This document shows, piece by piece, positions 9,548 to 18,619 of a stretch of 64,000 nt of DNA (its first letter is position 1; each line of letters opens with the position of its first letter). The translations under genes and the position numbers were made by a program. This DNA comes from Brachyspira suanatina (lineage in GTDB: Bacteria; Spirochaetota; Brachyspiria; Brachyspirales; Brachyspiraceae), in NCBI RefSeq assembly GCF_001049755.1, contig NZ_CVLB01000002.1, positions 171,743 to 235,742 on the forward strand, written 5' to 3'. Under the pieces are notes generated by a model that worked only from the letters and a program-made list of their open reading frames with translations, did no database searches and was not told the origin of the DNA.

Positions 9548-10132
9548 ATGAAAATATTGTTCATACGTCATGGTCAAACTCAATTAAACGCTGAAGGAAG
9601 ATGGCTTGGTTCTACCGATGCTCCATTATCTGAATCTGGCAAAGAAGTATTAATAAATAAAAAAAATATAGTAGAAAAATATAAACCTGTACAAAAACTA
9701 TATTGCAGCCCTATGAAAAGATGCTTAGAAACAGCGGATATATATTTTAATGGTATGAACAAAGAAATTATAAATGATTTGAAAGAAAGATGTTTCGGAG
9801 ATTTTGAAGGTAAAAATCATGATGAATTAAAAAATAATCCATATTATAAAGAATTTTTTAGAACTAATTGGAAAAGCAATGTACCAAATGGTGAAACATC
9901 TGAAAGCTTCTTCAATAGAACAGAAAAATCATATCTCTATATAATAGAAGATATGAATAAAAATAATTTAGATTATACTGCTGTTGTAACTCATGGAGGA
10001 GTTATTATGTCAATATTCAGCAGATATGATAATCAAAAATTAGATTTTTATGATTATCTTATACAAAATGGAAGCGGATATTATGCAGAAATAGATGATA
10101 AAAATAATATAAATATTATAGAAAAGTTATAA
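9548..10132 (+). CDS. cobC: Histidine phosphatase, probable alpha-ribazole phosphatase
   Basis: Phosphoglycerate-mutase-like phosphatase of 194 residues. The phospho-acceptor motif FIRHGQTQLN is at 5-14, and the second catalytic His is in VVTHGGVIM near 155. The superfamily is broad. The assignment to CobC (dephosphorylation in nucleotide-loop assembly of cobalamin) rests on the next gene being CbiB/CobD, 44 bp downstream on the same strand. SD CGGAG is six nt before the ATG. Alternatives are a general sugar-phosphate or phosphoglycerate phosphatase. Confidence 0.8.
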   Translation: MKILFIRHGQTQLNAEGRWLGSTDAPLSESGKEVLINKKNIVEKYKPVQKLYCSPMKRCLETADIYFNGMNKEIINDLKERCFGDFEGKNHDELKNNPYYKEFFRTNWKSNVPNGETSESFFNRTEKSYLYIIEDMNKNNLDYTAVVTHGGVIMSIFSRYDNQKLDFYDYLIQNGSGYYAEIDDKNNINIIEKL

Positions 10133-10176
10133 TTTTACGATGATTATTAGTAATAACTTTTATTGGAATAAACAAC

Positions 10177-11154
10177 ATGAAAATATTATTAATACTGCCT
10201 ATATCTTTTCTTCTAAATATATTTATAAAAAACATCAAATTTGATCCTTTTGTCTTTGTATCAAGACTTCATTTTATAGCTGAAGATCTATTTAGAAAAA
10301 AAGGAAATCCTGAAAATAAAATATTAGCATATACAATAGGAATATTATCATCTTTAATACTTATAGCTATAGGTTTCTTAATTCCTTTCTTTATTTTAAT
10401 GCTTTTATATAAAGTTCATTTTATATTGGGATTAATAGTAGAACTTGCTCTATGTTATATAACATTAGGCATTAGAAAGCCTTTGGAAATAAGCTCCTAT
10501 ATACACCATAGCATGATAGCAAATGACATTAAAAAAGCTAAATCTCTTTTAAAAGAAAATGCTGAAATTGATACAGAAGATATTGGTGAAGAACAAATAA
10601 TCAAAAACACAATAGAATATACTATAATAAGCATTGCTGAAGATTATATATATCCTGCTATATTTTTATTGTTAGGAGGTGCTCCTCTTTGTATAGCTTA
10701 TAAAGTTATATATGTACTTTCTGAGAGTTCTTCTGATACTATATATATAGATGAAAATAAAAGCGATGATGTATTTGGAATATTAAATATCAAATTATGC
10801 TATATATTAAATATAATACCTTCATTCTTTACTGCTTTGATTTGTATTATTGCATCTATATTCTTCAAATATGAATATAAAAATGCATTTGCTGTTTTAA
10901 AAAGAGATGGTAAAAATAATAAAGCAAGATTAGAATCAGGTATTGCCGGTGCTATGAATATAGAACTTGGGGGAGAATATATAAAAGACGGCGAAATATA
11001 TGACAGACCATTAGTAGGAGAATATTTGGAAGATTTAAATCCTAATCATATAGAAAAAGCTAATAAATTAATATTAACTTCTGCTATATTTGCTTTGGCA
11101 GCATTGATAATAATTAAACTTATTTCTATGTTAATATCTTCAATAATTTTTTAA
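10177..11154 (+). CDS. cbiB: Adenosylcobinamide-phosphate synthase (CbiB/CobD)
   Basis: Membrane enzyme that attaches aminopropanol (phosphate) to adenosylcobyric acid. Several long hydrophobic helices (about 1-20, 50-100, 155-180, 205-225, 298-325) and the family blocks are visible: EISSYIHHSM, the loop NTIEYTIISIAEDYIYP in place of the usual NxxExxxDgvxaP, and AGAMNIELGGEY near the C-terminus. 325 residues is normal. It follows the histidine phosphatase by 44 bp and is probably cotranscribed. No other cobalamin gene is in the window. The conserved loop is somewhat divergent from the textbook form. Confidence 0.88.
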   Translation: MKILLILPISFLLNIFIKNIKFDPFVFVSRLHFIAEDLFRKKGNPENKILAYTIGILSSLILIAIGFLIPFFILMLLYKVHFILGLIVELALCYITLGIRKPLEISSYIHHSMIANDIKKAKSLLKENAEIDTEDIGEEQIIKNTIEYTIISIAEDYIYPAIFLLLGGAPLCIAYKVIYVLSESSSDTIYIDENKSDDVFGILNIKLCYILNIIPSFFTALICIIASIFFKYEYKNAFAVLKRDGKNNKARLESGIAGAMNIELGGEYIKDGEIYDRPLVGEYLEDLNPNHIEKANKLILTSAIFALAALIIIKLISMLISSIIF

Positions 11155-11156
11155 AT

Positions 11157-11512
11157 AGTATACTAAAACAAATACAGTTTGTCAAAAATAAATTTTTTAA
11201 ATTTAAAATATTTGCAGGGCTTTGCTGCGAAGCACACAGTCGTGCCGCACCCCACTTCTTTTGCTACCGAAGGAAGTGCCTGCGACTTAAAGGAGTACCT
11301 TTAGGTATGGTATTGCCACAAATAAGCTATATCCTCGACAGGCTCGGATACGCTTCGCGAAAGGCTATATTTTAGCTTAAATTTAATATTTTATACTTGC
11401 ACTTTCGCGAAGCGTGCCTGCGGCAGCAACTTTGACGAAGTCCGCAGAGCGTGTGCGGCGGGAAAAAGTTGAATAAAAAAATTGACAAAATGTAGTTGTT
11501 TAGGTATATATA
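11157..11512. repeat. Dispersed composite intergenic repeat, copy 2
   Basis: Lies between convergent cbiB and the MATE gene. Left end GTATACTAAAACAAATACAG plus TTTGTCAA (11158-11185) read outward is TTGACA-N17-TATACT. Right end TTGACAAAATGTAG plus TTGTTTAGGTATATA (11482-11510) is TTGACA-N17-TATATA. The interior is G+C-rich and shares the GACAGGCTCGGATACGCTTCG and GCGGCGGGAAAAAGTTGA modules with copy 1. Confidence 0.8.
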
Positions 11513-11524
11513 AAAAAATATAAT

Positions 11525-11569
11525 TATAGGCTTTAAATAATATAATATTGTTATTATTTAAAGCCTATA
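11525..11569. terminator. Bidirectional terminator between repeat copy 2 and the MATE gene
   Basis: A perfect 17-bp inverted repeat, TATAGGCTTTAAATAAT (11525-11541) and its complement (11553-11569). T-rich tracts follow on both strands. It serves the minus-strand MATE gene and possibly leftover readthrough from the repeat. Confidence 0.85.
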
Positions 11570-11581
11570 TTTTTATATTAA

Positions 11582-12928
11582 TTATTCATTTTGATAAACT
11601 GCTTTATTGATTAAATTATCATTCTTTAAATTCGTATTATAAAATATAAATGAAAATAAAATAGCTAATATTAACTGTGATACAGGTACAGCAAACCATA
11701 TACCATTAAGTTTCAAAAATAAAGGAAGTATCAATATACATAAAGGACTTACAAATAAAGGGTCTATATATGTTAAAAGCGTAGAATATCTGCTTTCTCC
11801 TGATGAATAAAAATATGCAGTTCCAAGCCTTACTATAGGCTGAAGTATAAAACCTGATGATATTATAGGAAGCCCCAAACTTATTATAGCATTAGTTTCT
11901 ATAGATGCACCGAATAATATTCCAAGTTTATTTCTAAAAATCAATACTGTTATCATAAGAAAAGCTCCAAGTATAATATCAAACAATATACCTTTTTTAA
12001 ATACTTTTCTCATAAGATCATTTCTGCATGCACCTTTAAAATAACTTATCATAGGCTGACATCCCTCTGCAACTCCCTCAAACAAATGCAAAATAGAGCC
12101 GTATATATAATTCATTACAGAATATGCAGTAGTACCTAAATATCCTCCATATTTGATGCATTGGAGATTATTAAATATCACTATAAGAGAAGGAGCCATA
12201 ACCAAACCAAATGGAGATAACCCTATTTGCAAAGCTCTCTTTGTCATAGATAAATCAAAATCTGATAATCTTATTTTTGTTCTGTTTTTCTTTCTTAGAA
12301 ATAGATAATAAACCGCTATTAAAGCAACTAATCCCTGAGCTATTATTGTAGCTAAAGCAGCACCGAACATCTCTAAATCAAAAACCATTAAAAATAAATA
12401 ATCAAGAATAATATTTGTTATAAGTCCAACTCCCATAAAACTCATGGCATGAATTGTTTTTCCTGAATTTCTTATTATAGGCATAGAACCGAATGATATT
12501 ATTTGAAAACTGCCTCCTAAAATTATAGTAGTAATATATGAATCAGCCTGTTTAAATACCTCATCTCTTGCTCCAAGCAAATATATAAGACTCTTTTTTA
12601 ATAAAAGAAGAACAACAGTTAATATTATACTAGCTAATATTAAAGAAATAAAAGTATTTACTTTAGCCCTATTAAATCCTTCTATATTACCCTCTCCAAG
12701 ATATGTTGACATTATAACAGAGCCTCCCATACCAAGCATAACAGCAGCAGCCATAAGCAAAGTACCTATAGGATAAACTAAATTAATCGCAGTAAGGCCT
12801 ATATCTCCCATAGAATTACCAACGAAAAAACCGTCTACAACTATATAAAAGCCTCCAAGCATAGTTGAAAATATAGCAGGTAAAACATATTTGAAAAAAG
12901 ACTTATCCATTTTTTGAATATTCATCAT
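11582..12928 (-). CDS. MATE family multidrug/cation efflux transporter
   Basis: Multidrug and toxic compound extrusion protein of 448 residues with 12 predicted membrane helices, in the usual two bundles of six. Family features: N-terminal KYVLPAIFSTMLGGFYIVVDGFFVG, the VYPIGTLLMAAAVMLGMGGS helix, and a second half opening LQIGLSPFGLV. It exchanges Na+ or H+ for cationic or organic compounds across the inner membrane; the substrate cannot be read from sequence. SD AAAGGAG lies before the ATG. Palindromic sequence between the promoter and start suggests a repressor, but no regulator gene is adjacent. Confidence 0.92.
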   Translation of the reverse strand: MMNIQKMDKSFFKYVLPAIFSTMLGGFYIVVDGFFVGNSMGDIGLTAINLVYPIGTLLMAAAVMLGMGGSVIMSTYLGEGNIEGFNRAKVNTFISLILASIILTVVLLLLKKSLIYLLGARDEVFKQADSYITTIILGGSFQIISFGSMPIIRNSGKTIHAMSFMGVGLITNIILDYLFLMVFDLEMFGAALATIIAQGLVALIAVYYLFLRKKNRTKIRLSDFDLSMTKRALQIGLSPFGLVMAPSLIVIFNNLQCIKYGGYLGTTAYSVMNYIYGSILHLFEGVAEGCQPMISYFKGACRNDLMRKVFKKGILFDIILGAFLMITVLIFRNKLGILFGASIETNAIISLGLPIISSGFILQPIVRLGTAYFYSSGESRYSTLLTYIDPLFVSPLCILILPLFLKLNGIWFAVPVSQLILAILFSFIFYNTNLKNDNLINKAVYQNE

Positions 12929-12960
12929 AATAAACTCCTTTAAAATATAGTCTTATTTCG

Positions 12961-13006
12961 TACTATTAGTAATGAAGTATTATATACATGTTTATTTGTT
13001 TGTCAA
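12961..13006 (-). promoter_or_regulatory. MATE promoter with downstream palindrome
   Basis: Minus-strand TTGACA (13001-13006), 16-bp spacer, TATAAT (12979-12984). Just downstream of the -10 is TACTA-T-TAGTA (12961-12971), a possible operator. Confidence 0.65.
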
Positions 13007-13098
13007 TAGAAAAAGTACGATTTTTTACTTTTTATTTATATTGAAATATTTAACTTTTAATATATATTTAAAACTATTAAGATAAGGAGGAAAGAATT

Positions 13099-13554
13099 AT
13101 GACTAAATATAATATAAAATTTTATTTTTTAATATTAATACTATATATAGTGTCTTCCTCATTCTTATTTTTTGATGATGAAAGTAATATTCAATTTATA
13201 CCTTATACATCATTACCAAGTAATATTCAGGAATTTGTAAATACATACTTTAACGAATATGAAGTGTATAGTGCTGCAGTATCCACTCATTATATGGTTA
13301 TTTTTAAAGGCGGTTCATCTATAAACTTTAACAGAAAAGGCGAATGGACTTCTATAATAGGAAACAGAAAAATAATACAGATAAGTACAGCTGAAAAATT
13401 TATTGACAGTAAAATCATGAATATCATAAAAAACAAATATACAAGCATAAATAATATATACAAAAGAAGCAAAGGCTATGAGTTTAAAGTAGATGATGCA
13501 TACTATATTTATATAGACTATAACGGAAATATTTTAAAAATAAAAAAAGCCTAA
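13099..13554 (+). CDS. Secreted PepSY-like protein
   Basis: 151 residues. A signal peptide (about 1-22) precedes a domain resembling the PepSY-like 'beta-lactamase-inhibitor-like' family: LPSNIQEFVNTYF, then MVIFKGGSSINFNRKGEWTS and a C-terminal YIDYNGNILKI strand. The family is periplasmic and of unknown role; a ligand or inhibitor function is not shown. Strong SD AAGGAGG before ATG 13099. It is paralogous to the protein at 13976-14359, with which it shares the block VFKGGSSINFN-x-KGEWTSIIGN almost exactly. Confidence 0.7.
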   Translation: MTKYNIKFYFLILILYIVSSSFLFFDDESNIQFIPYTSLPSNIQEFVNTYFNEYEVYSAAVSTHYMVIFKGGSSINFNRKGEWTSIIGNRKIIQISTAEKFIDSKIMNIIKNKYTSINNIYKRSKGYEFKVDDAYYIYIDYNGNILKIKKA

Positions 13555-13799
13555 AAATAATAATATAATTTTTTTTATAAAAATATTACATTCTTAAAAA
13601 ATAAATATGTATATTTATATATCTGCAAAATTAATAAATCATAAGTATTTATAAAAAAAGTTAAAATCATTTAGATTCAAATACATTTTTAATACTGTAT
13701 TTTAAGCAATTCTATCTACTAATTATAGATTGACATACTGCAAATAATATTATATTGTTTAACCCAAAAATTATTAATTAAATTATTAAAGGATTTTAT
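13555..13799. other. Gene-free AT-rich spacer
   Basis: About 245 bp, extremely A/T-rich. I see no ORF with an RBS, no repeat copy and no convincing hairpin. Confidence 0.4.
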
Positions 13800-13943
13800 A
13801 TGAAAACAAAAGAAGAATTAGTGGAATTCCTAAATAAAAAAATCAACAATAATCAAAATCTTGCAGATGTTCATAATTATATTTTCTTAAAGGCATATTT
13901 GGAAGATATGATAGAAAAAGAAAAGAACGAAGAAAATCAATAA
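13800..13943 (+). CDS. Small acidic/charged protein, 47 residues
   Basis: ATG 13800-13802 has the good SD AAAGGA 6 nt upstream. The 47-residue product is highly charged and helical (MKTKEELVEFLNKKI at the start, EDMIEKEKNEENQ at the end) with no signal peptide or membrane segment. It ends 32 bp before the next gene, itself with a good SD, so the two are probably cotranscribed. I do not recognise a family. The SD and heptad-like Leu/Ile pattern argue for a real gene. Confidence 0.5.
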   Translation: MKTKEELVEFLNKKINNNQNLADVHNYIFLKAYLEDMIEKEKNEENQ

Positions 13944-13975
13944 ATTAATTTCTATTAGAAGCAATAAGGATAATT

Positions 13976-14359
13976 ATGGATATTATTTCAGCAAATAACT
14001 TGCCTAAAAAAGCAAGAGACTTTATAGAAACATATTTCTCTGATTACTATTTATTTAAAGTAACATTTAATTCATCGTATAGTGCAGTATTTAAAGGCGG
14101 AAGTTCAATTAATTTTAATACAAAAGGAGAATGGACTTCTATAATAGGAAACGGAAATGAAATACCATTTAATATAGTAGAAAAACTTGCTGAAGATAAT
14201 ATTATTGAAAAAGAAGTAATAAAAACTATAAAAGATAAATATACAAGCTTCAATATATACAGAATAATTAAAAGAAAAAATAAATATGAAATAGAAATTA
14301 ATGGTAATATAATCATAATAGATATTGAAGGCAATATATTAAAAATAAAAAATGTATGA
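13976..14359 (+). CDS. PepSY-like paralogue without a signal peptide
   Basis: 127 residues, clearly paralogous to the 13099-13554 product over the whole domain (LPKKARDFIETYFSDY, VFKGGSSINFNTKGEWTS, IDIEGNILKIKNV). It begins directly with the domain: no hydrophobic leader exists upstream in frame, and AAGGA sits 5-6 nt before the ATG, so this start is sound. It would therefore stay in the cytoplasm, unlike its relative. Function unknown. Confidence 0.65.
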   Translation: MDIISANNLPKKARDFIETYFSDYYLFKVTFNSSYSAVFKGGSSINFNTKGEWTSIIGNGNEIPFNIVEKLAEDNIIEKEVIKTIKDKYTSFNIYRIIKRKNKYEIEINGNIIIIDIEGNILKIKNV

Positions 14360-14401
14360 AATATATATTGAAATTTGTATTTTTAAGGTTATTATATTAA
14401 G

Positions 14402-15157
14402 ATGAAAAACATATTGATAATTTTTTTTATATTAAATTCATTTTTATTTTCACAATACTACTCTTATACAAATATTCCATCTTTTCAAAAAAAGGAATAC
14501 TTTGTTCATAAGGGAGTATCAGGAAAGAAAAATAATGCTGTAATAATATATACAGAAACTTCTATAGATAATAACGGATATTGGAATGTCAAAGAAACTT
14601 CTATAAAAGGCTATGTAACAAATAAATTAAAAGATCCATTTTTATTAGAAGAAAGTATGATGACTAATATCAGAAAGTCAGAAATGTATTCTAAAATAGA
14701 TTTAGTAAATATGAGAACCATTTATAATAAAACAATAGATTATTATGATTTCGGTACTATGGAGCATACATTCGATATAAGAGGCAAAGTAAATTATACA
14801 AATGCCCCGGGTTCTTTAGCTATATTCTCTATGTACGGAGCTTATCAAATAGCCAGAACTTTTCCTCTTGAGGCAACAAATGAAATGAATATCATTATGC
14901 CTATGACTTCCAAAGATAATAAAATAAGAGTATCTATACTAAATAATGGAATAAAAAAGATAAAAATGCAAAATGAAGAAAAAGAATGCTATGAAATGGA
15001 AATAAAAATAGAAGGAATACCATTCTCAATATTTCTTCCTAAAATAGCAGCTTATATAGAAAAAGATGATAAAACAAGAAAAATAATCAAATATAATACT
15101 ATGTCTGGAATGCTTGATACTATGGATATTTTCCTTACAGATACAGAAAAAAAATAA
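14402..15157 (+). CDS. Secreted protein of unknown function
   Basis: 251 residues with a short signal peptide (about 1-18, ILIIFFILNSFLFSQ). The mature part alternates beta-strand-like segments and reads like the periplasmic beta-sandwich proteins with a 'YFVHKGVSG... ETSI' opening. No catalytic motif seen and no family recognised with confidence. SD is weak. It sits 42 bp after the PepSY-like gene and 25 bp before an MBL hydrolase, so it may belong to a short plus-strand transcription unit. Confidence 0.6.
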   Translation: MKNILIIFFILNSFLFSQYYSYTNIPSFQKKEYFVHKGVSGKKNNAVIIYTETSIDNNGYWNVKETSIKGYVTNKLKDPFLLEESMMTNIRKSEMYSKIDLVNMRTIYNKTIDYYDFGTMEHTFDIRGKVNYTNAPGSLAIFSMYGAYQIARTFPLEATNEMNIIMPMTSKDNKIRVSILNNGIKKIKMQNEEKECYEMEIKIEGIPFSIFLPKIAAYIEKDDKTRKIIKYNTMSGMLDTMDIFLTDTEKK

Positions 15158-15182
15158 TTTACTAAAAACGGGAGAAATAATA

Positions 15183-15806
15183 ATGAGCGAATTAAAAATA
15201 TACTGCATAAATAATAATATGTATGCTATGAATTCTTATGTTGTAACTGCTGATGATGAAGCTATGATTATAGATGCAGCACAATTAAATAATTATAATG
15301 TTTATAAAAAAGTATTGGAAGGAAAAAAACTAGTAAAAGTAATATATACTCATGGGCATTTCGACCATATATCCGGTGCCGATGATATAAGAAAAGAATT
15401 TCCTGATGTTCCTCATTGCGTTCATAGTATGGATTATGATTTCTTTCAGGACGGAAGTTTAAATGTAAGTTCATATTTAGGAAGCGTTATAAAATGCCAA
15501 AGCCCTGAAATACAATTCAATGACGGTGATACTTTCAAATTAAAAGATGTAGAGTTCAAAGTTATACATACACCGGGACATACAAGAGGCGGAGTATGTT
15601 TTTATACTAAAGGACATTTATTCTGCGGTGATACAATATTCGCCTATGGAATAGGAAGAACAGATTTTCCTACAGGTGATTTTGCTACTTTAGAAGAAAG
15701 CATATCCAAAAAAGTATTTGCTTTAGATGATGATACTTTACTATATCCCGGACATGATGCTTACGGAGTAAAATTATCACAAAGAAAGAAAATGGGCGTA
15801 TTTTAA
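15183..15806 (+). CDS. Metallo-beta-lactamase-fold hydrolase (glyoxalase II-like)
   Basis: 207-residue cytoplasmic hydrolase. The zinc motif THGHFDHISG (about 58-67) and the downstream HTPGHTRGG and GDTIF and PGHD elements give the full set of HxHxDH, H, D and H ligands. Family members hydrolyse thioesters such as S-lactoylglutathione-like compounds, or persulfides. I take ATG 15183 as start: GGGAG lies upstream and the fold begins there. The same frame is open 69 bp further upstream, but that part overlaps the previous gene and has no SD. Confidence 0.88.
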   Translation: MSELKIYCINNNMYAMNSYVVTADDEAMIIDAAQLNNYNVYKKVLEGKKLVKVIYTHGHFDHISGADDIRKEFPDVPHCVHSMDYDFFQDGSLNVSSYLGSVIKCQSPEIQFNDGDTFKLKDVEFKVIHTPGHTRGGVCFYTKGHLFCGDTIFAYGIGRTDFPTGDFATLEESISKKVFALDDDTLLYPGHDAYGVKLSQRKKMGVF

Positions 15807-15818
15807 ACTAAATACAAA

Positions 15819-16733
15819 ATGATAATAAGTGCAAGCAGAAGAACCGATATACCTTCTTTACATACTAAATGGTTTTTGAATAGATTAAAAGAAGAATATG
15901 TTATTACTCAAAATCCTATAAGTAAAAATAATTTTTACAAAATACCATTAAATAAAAATATAGTTGATATAATAGTATTTTGGTCAAAGAATCCTAATAT
16001 AGATTTTTTAAAAGAAGTTAAAGATTTAGGATATGAGTTTTATCTGCATTTTACTATAACACCTTATGATAAAAACATAGAAAAAAATATACCTGATAAA
16101 AATTTATTAATAAAAAATTTTCAAACTATAAGCAAATTATTCGGTAAAGAAAAAATCATATGGAGATACGACCCTATTATTTTAAATAATGATTTTGATA
16201 CTAATTATCATATAAATAATTTTAAAAACTTTGCTGATAGTTTAAATGGTTATACAGATGAATGCATATTCAGTTTTGTGCAAATATATTCAAAGATAAA
16301 AAACAATATTAAAAATATAAATGATGATGATAAACTTTTATTAATAGAAAATATGAAAGAAATATCTGAAAAAAATAACATAAAATTAAAATCCTGCTCT
16401 CAAGATTTTGATAATATAACAAATATAAGAATAGAAAAATCTGCATGTATAGATAAAGAAAGAATACAAAAAATATTAGGCTATTCTATAAAAGAAAAAA
16501 AGGATAAATCCCAAAGAAAATTATGCAATTGTATAGAAAGTATCGATATAGGAATGTATAATACCTGTACTAACGGATGCATTTACTGCTATGCCAATTC
16601 AAAAAATATATTAAAAGATTATGATGCAAACAATGAAATATTATCAGATAAAAATTTAATTGATAATGAAAATGCAGTTATGACAGAAAGAAAAATAATT
16701 GTTAATGAAAAAAATGCCGTATTTAAACTTTAG
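15819..16733 (+). CDS. DUF1848 protein with C-terminal radical-SAM-like Cys motif
   Basis: 304 residues, of the DUF1848 family from the N-terminal signature IISASRRTDIPSLHTKWFLNR and FWSKNP. The C-terminus has Cys236-x-Cys238 and then Cys250-x3-Cys254-x2-Cys257 (CTNGCIYC), the spacing that holds the 4Fe-4S cluster of radical SAM enzymes, though those carry it near the N-terminus. This suggests a permuted SAM-type enzyme; the reaction is unknown. It starts 12 bp after the MBL gene and ends 9 bp before tilS. Confidence 0.8.
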   Translation: MIISASRRTDIPSLHTKWFLNRLKEEYVITQNPISKNNFYKIPLNKNIVDIIVFWSKNPNIDFLKEVKDLGYEFYLHFTITPYDKNIEKNIPDKNLLIKNFQTISKLFGKEKIIWRYDPIILNNDFDTNYHINNFKNFADSLNGYTDECIFSFVQIYSKIKNNIKNINDDDKLLLIENMKEISEKNNIKLKSCSQDFDNITNIRIEKSACIDKERIQKILGYSIKEKKDKSQRKLCNCIESIDIGMYNTCTNGCIYCYANSKNILKDYDANNEILSDKNLIDNENAVMTERKIIVNEKNAVFKL

Positions 16734-16742
16734 GATATTTTT

Positions 16743-18107
16743 ATGTTAAAAGAAACTTATAATTTTCTGCTTTCAAATATAGACGATATAAAAAATAAAA
16801 CATTAGCCGTAGCATATTCAGGAGGAATAGATTCTCAAGTTCTTTTAAATATAGCATACAGATTAAAAGATGAATTATCATTCGATTTAATAATAATACA
16901 TGTTAATTATAATCTAAGGGGCGAAGATTCTACAAATGATGAATTATTCGCACGAGATATGGCTAAGAAATATAATATAGAAATATATGTTAAAGAAATA
17001 AAACCTAACAGCTATAATGGAAAAAATATTCAGCTTGAAGCTAGAAATGACAGATATAATTTTTTTGAAGAACTTCATAATAAAAAAATATACGACTATT
17101 TATTAATAGCACATAATAAAGATGATTTAGCTGAAACTATAATTTATAGAATGATTAAAGGTGCTGGAACTAATGTTTATAAAAGTTTAAGAGATAAAAA
17201 AGGATATATTTTAAGACCTATTTTAAATTTTTATAGAAAAGATATTGAAGAGTACGCTAAAAATAATAATCTTAAACATAGAGAAGATGTTTCAAATAAA
17301 AAAAATTATTATTCTAGAAACAAGATAAGAAATTTAATAATACCAATGCTTGAAGAAATAAATACAAATGCTAAAAACAATATTATAAGATTTGCAAAAA
17401 GAAGCTATGAAGAAACATATATATTAAGAAAAAAAGTTAATAAATTATACAAAAAAAATATATCTGAAAAAAACACTAAACTTAATATAGAGAAAATAAA
17501 AAATACAAATGAACTTTTTATAAAAAAAATCATAATCAAATTTTTAGCAAAAAACAATATAGAGATAACAGAGAAAAGAGTTTCAGAAATATTAAAACTG
17601 ATAAAATCAGATAAGCCCAATATAAGATTAAGACTGGATAATTTTTATTTGATAAAAGAATATAACTTTATAAAAACTATAGAAAAACAAAATGAAAAAA
17701 AACTTAATGATATAAAAACAAATAATTTTATAAAAATTGAAAAAGACGGAGTATATAACTTTTTAAATAAAAAAATAGAAATAAAAACCGTTTTAAACAA
17801 AGATATTAATTATAAGGATAATATTTATATAAAAGCAGATTATCCATTAATAATGAGAAATAAAAAAGAATCTGACTTTATAAATGCTTATCCTAATGGA
17901 AATAAAAAATATTTAAGAAAAATTTTCATAGATTTAAAAATACCTTTGTATGAAAGGGAATTAATACCAGTAATAACTTCTGTAAATGATGATATACTAG
18001 CATTATATTTAGAGCCTTACGGATTAAATAGAATATCAAAAAATTCTGCTGTAAATAAATATGATAAATATATATTAGAAATACATTTTTATAATGATAA
18101 AAACTAA
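16743..18107 (+). CDS. tilS: tRNA(Ile)-lysidine synthase
   Basis: Essential enzyme that uses ATP to modify C34 of tRNA-Ile(CAU) to lysidine so it reads AUA. N-terminal PP-loop ATPase motif AYSGGIDSQ (about 24-32), HNKDDLAET, and the substrate domain. The C-terminal TilS domain is recognisable (YPLIMRNKKESD to LIPVI). 454 residues is normal. SD AGGA before ATG 16743. The protein is Lys/Asn/Ile-rich, reflecting base composition. AUA is heavily used in this AT-rich genome. Confidence 0.95.
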   Translation: MLKETYNFLLSNIDDIKNKTLAVAYSGGIDSQVLLNIAYRLKDELSFDLIIIHVNYNLRGEDSTNDELFARDMAKKYNIEIYVKEIKPNSYNGKNIQLEARNDRYNFFEELHNKKIYDYLLIAHNKDDLAETIIYRMIKGAGTNVYKSLRDKKGYILRPILNFYRKDIEEYAKNNNLKHREDVSNKKNYYSRNKIRNLIIPMLEEINTNAKNNIIRFAKRSYEETYILRKKVNKLYKKNISEKNTKLNIEKIKNTNELFIKKIIIKFLAKNNIEITEKRVSEILKLIKSDKPNIRLRLDNFYLIKEYNFIKTIEKQNEKKLNDIKTNNFIKIEKDGVYNFLNKKIEIKTVLNKDINYKDNIYIKADYPLIMRNKKESDFINAYPNGNKKYLRKIFIDLKIPLYERELIPVITSVNDDILALYLEPYGLNRISKNSAVNKYDKYILEIHFYNDKN

Positions 18108-18128
18108 TTAAATTAAGAGGAATAATAA

Positions 18129-18617
18129 ATGGCATTTTTAGATAATGAAAGAATGATATTTGGAAAAGGTGTCGGCTGTGTAGTAATAAAGGACGGTAAA
18201 GTTCTTATAGAACGTCATAATTACGGAAGAGGAAAAGGACTTCTTATAATACCGGGAGGATTCATCAATGAAGTAGAACTGCCTGCTGAAGCTGCTGAAC
18301 GTGAAGTATTAGAAGAAATAAATGTGAAAGTAAAGACAAAAGAAATAGTATCAATGCGTTTTACTGAAAATGATTGGTATTTGATGTTCAGAGCAGAATA
18401 TATTTCATGAGATGCAAAAGTTAATGACAGCGAAAATAGCGAAGTTATTTGGATTGATATGGAAGAAGCTTTAAATAAAAAAGATGTTCCTCCCCTCTCA
18501 AAAAAAGCAATAAAATCATGTTTAAAATTTATGAACTCAGAAAATAAATATGCCATGAGTATAAAAGAGGATTATGATGCATCAAGAGAATTAGGTTCTT
18601 ATGCCTATTATGATTAA
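18129..18617 (+). pseudogene. NUDIX hydrolase with in-frame TGA
   Basis: The reading frame starts at ATG 18129 (SD AGAGGA) and shows a NUDIX box from GGFINEVELPAEAAEREVLEE (about 38-60), with Asn for the usual Gly near its end. It stops at TGA 18408-18410 after 93 residues. The same frame stays open for 68 more codons to TAA 18615-18617 and reads like normal NUDIX C-terminus (SEVIWIDMEEALNKKDVPPL). A single G-to-T change from GGA would explain it. NUDIX enzymes clear oxidised or odd nucleotides, ADP-ribose or NADH. It follows tilS by 21 bp. Confidence 0.75.
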
Positions 18618-18619
18618 AT

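Noticed and set aside
18408-18460. UGA in the NUDIX gene as a selenocysteine codon
   Set aside because: Only a weak 6-bp stem can be drawn downstream, without the apical features of a bacterial SECIS, and a glycine-to-stop change explains the codon more simply.
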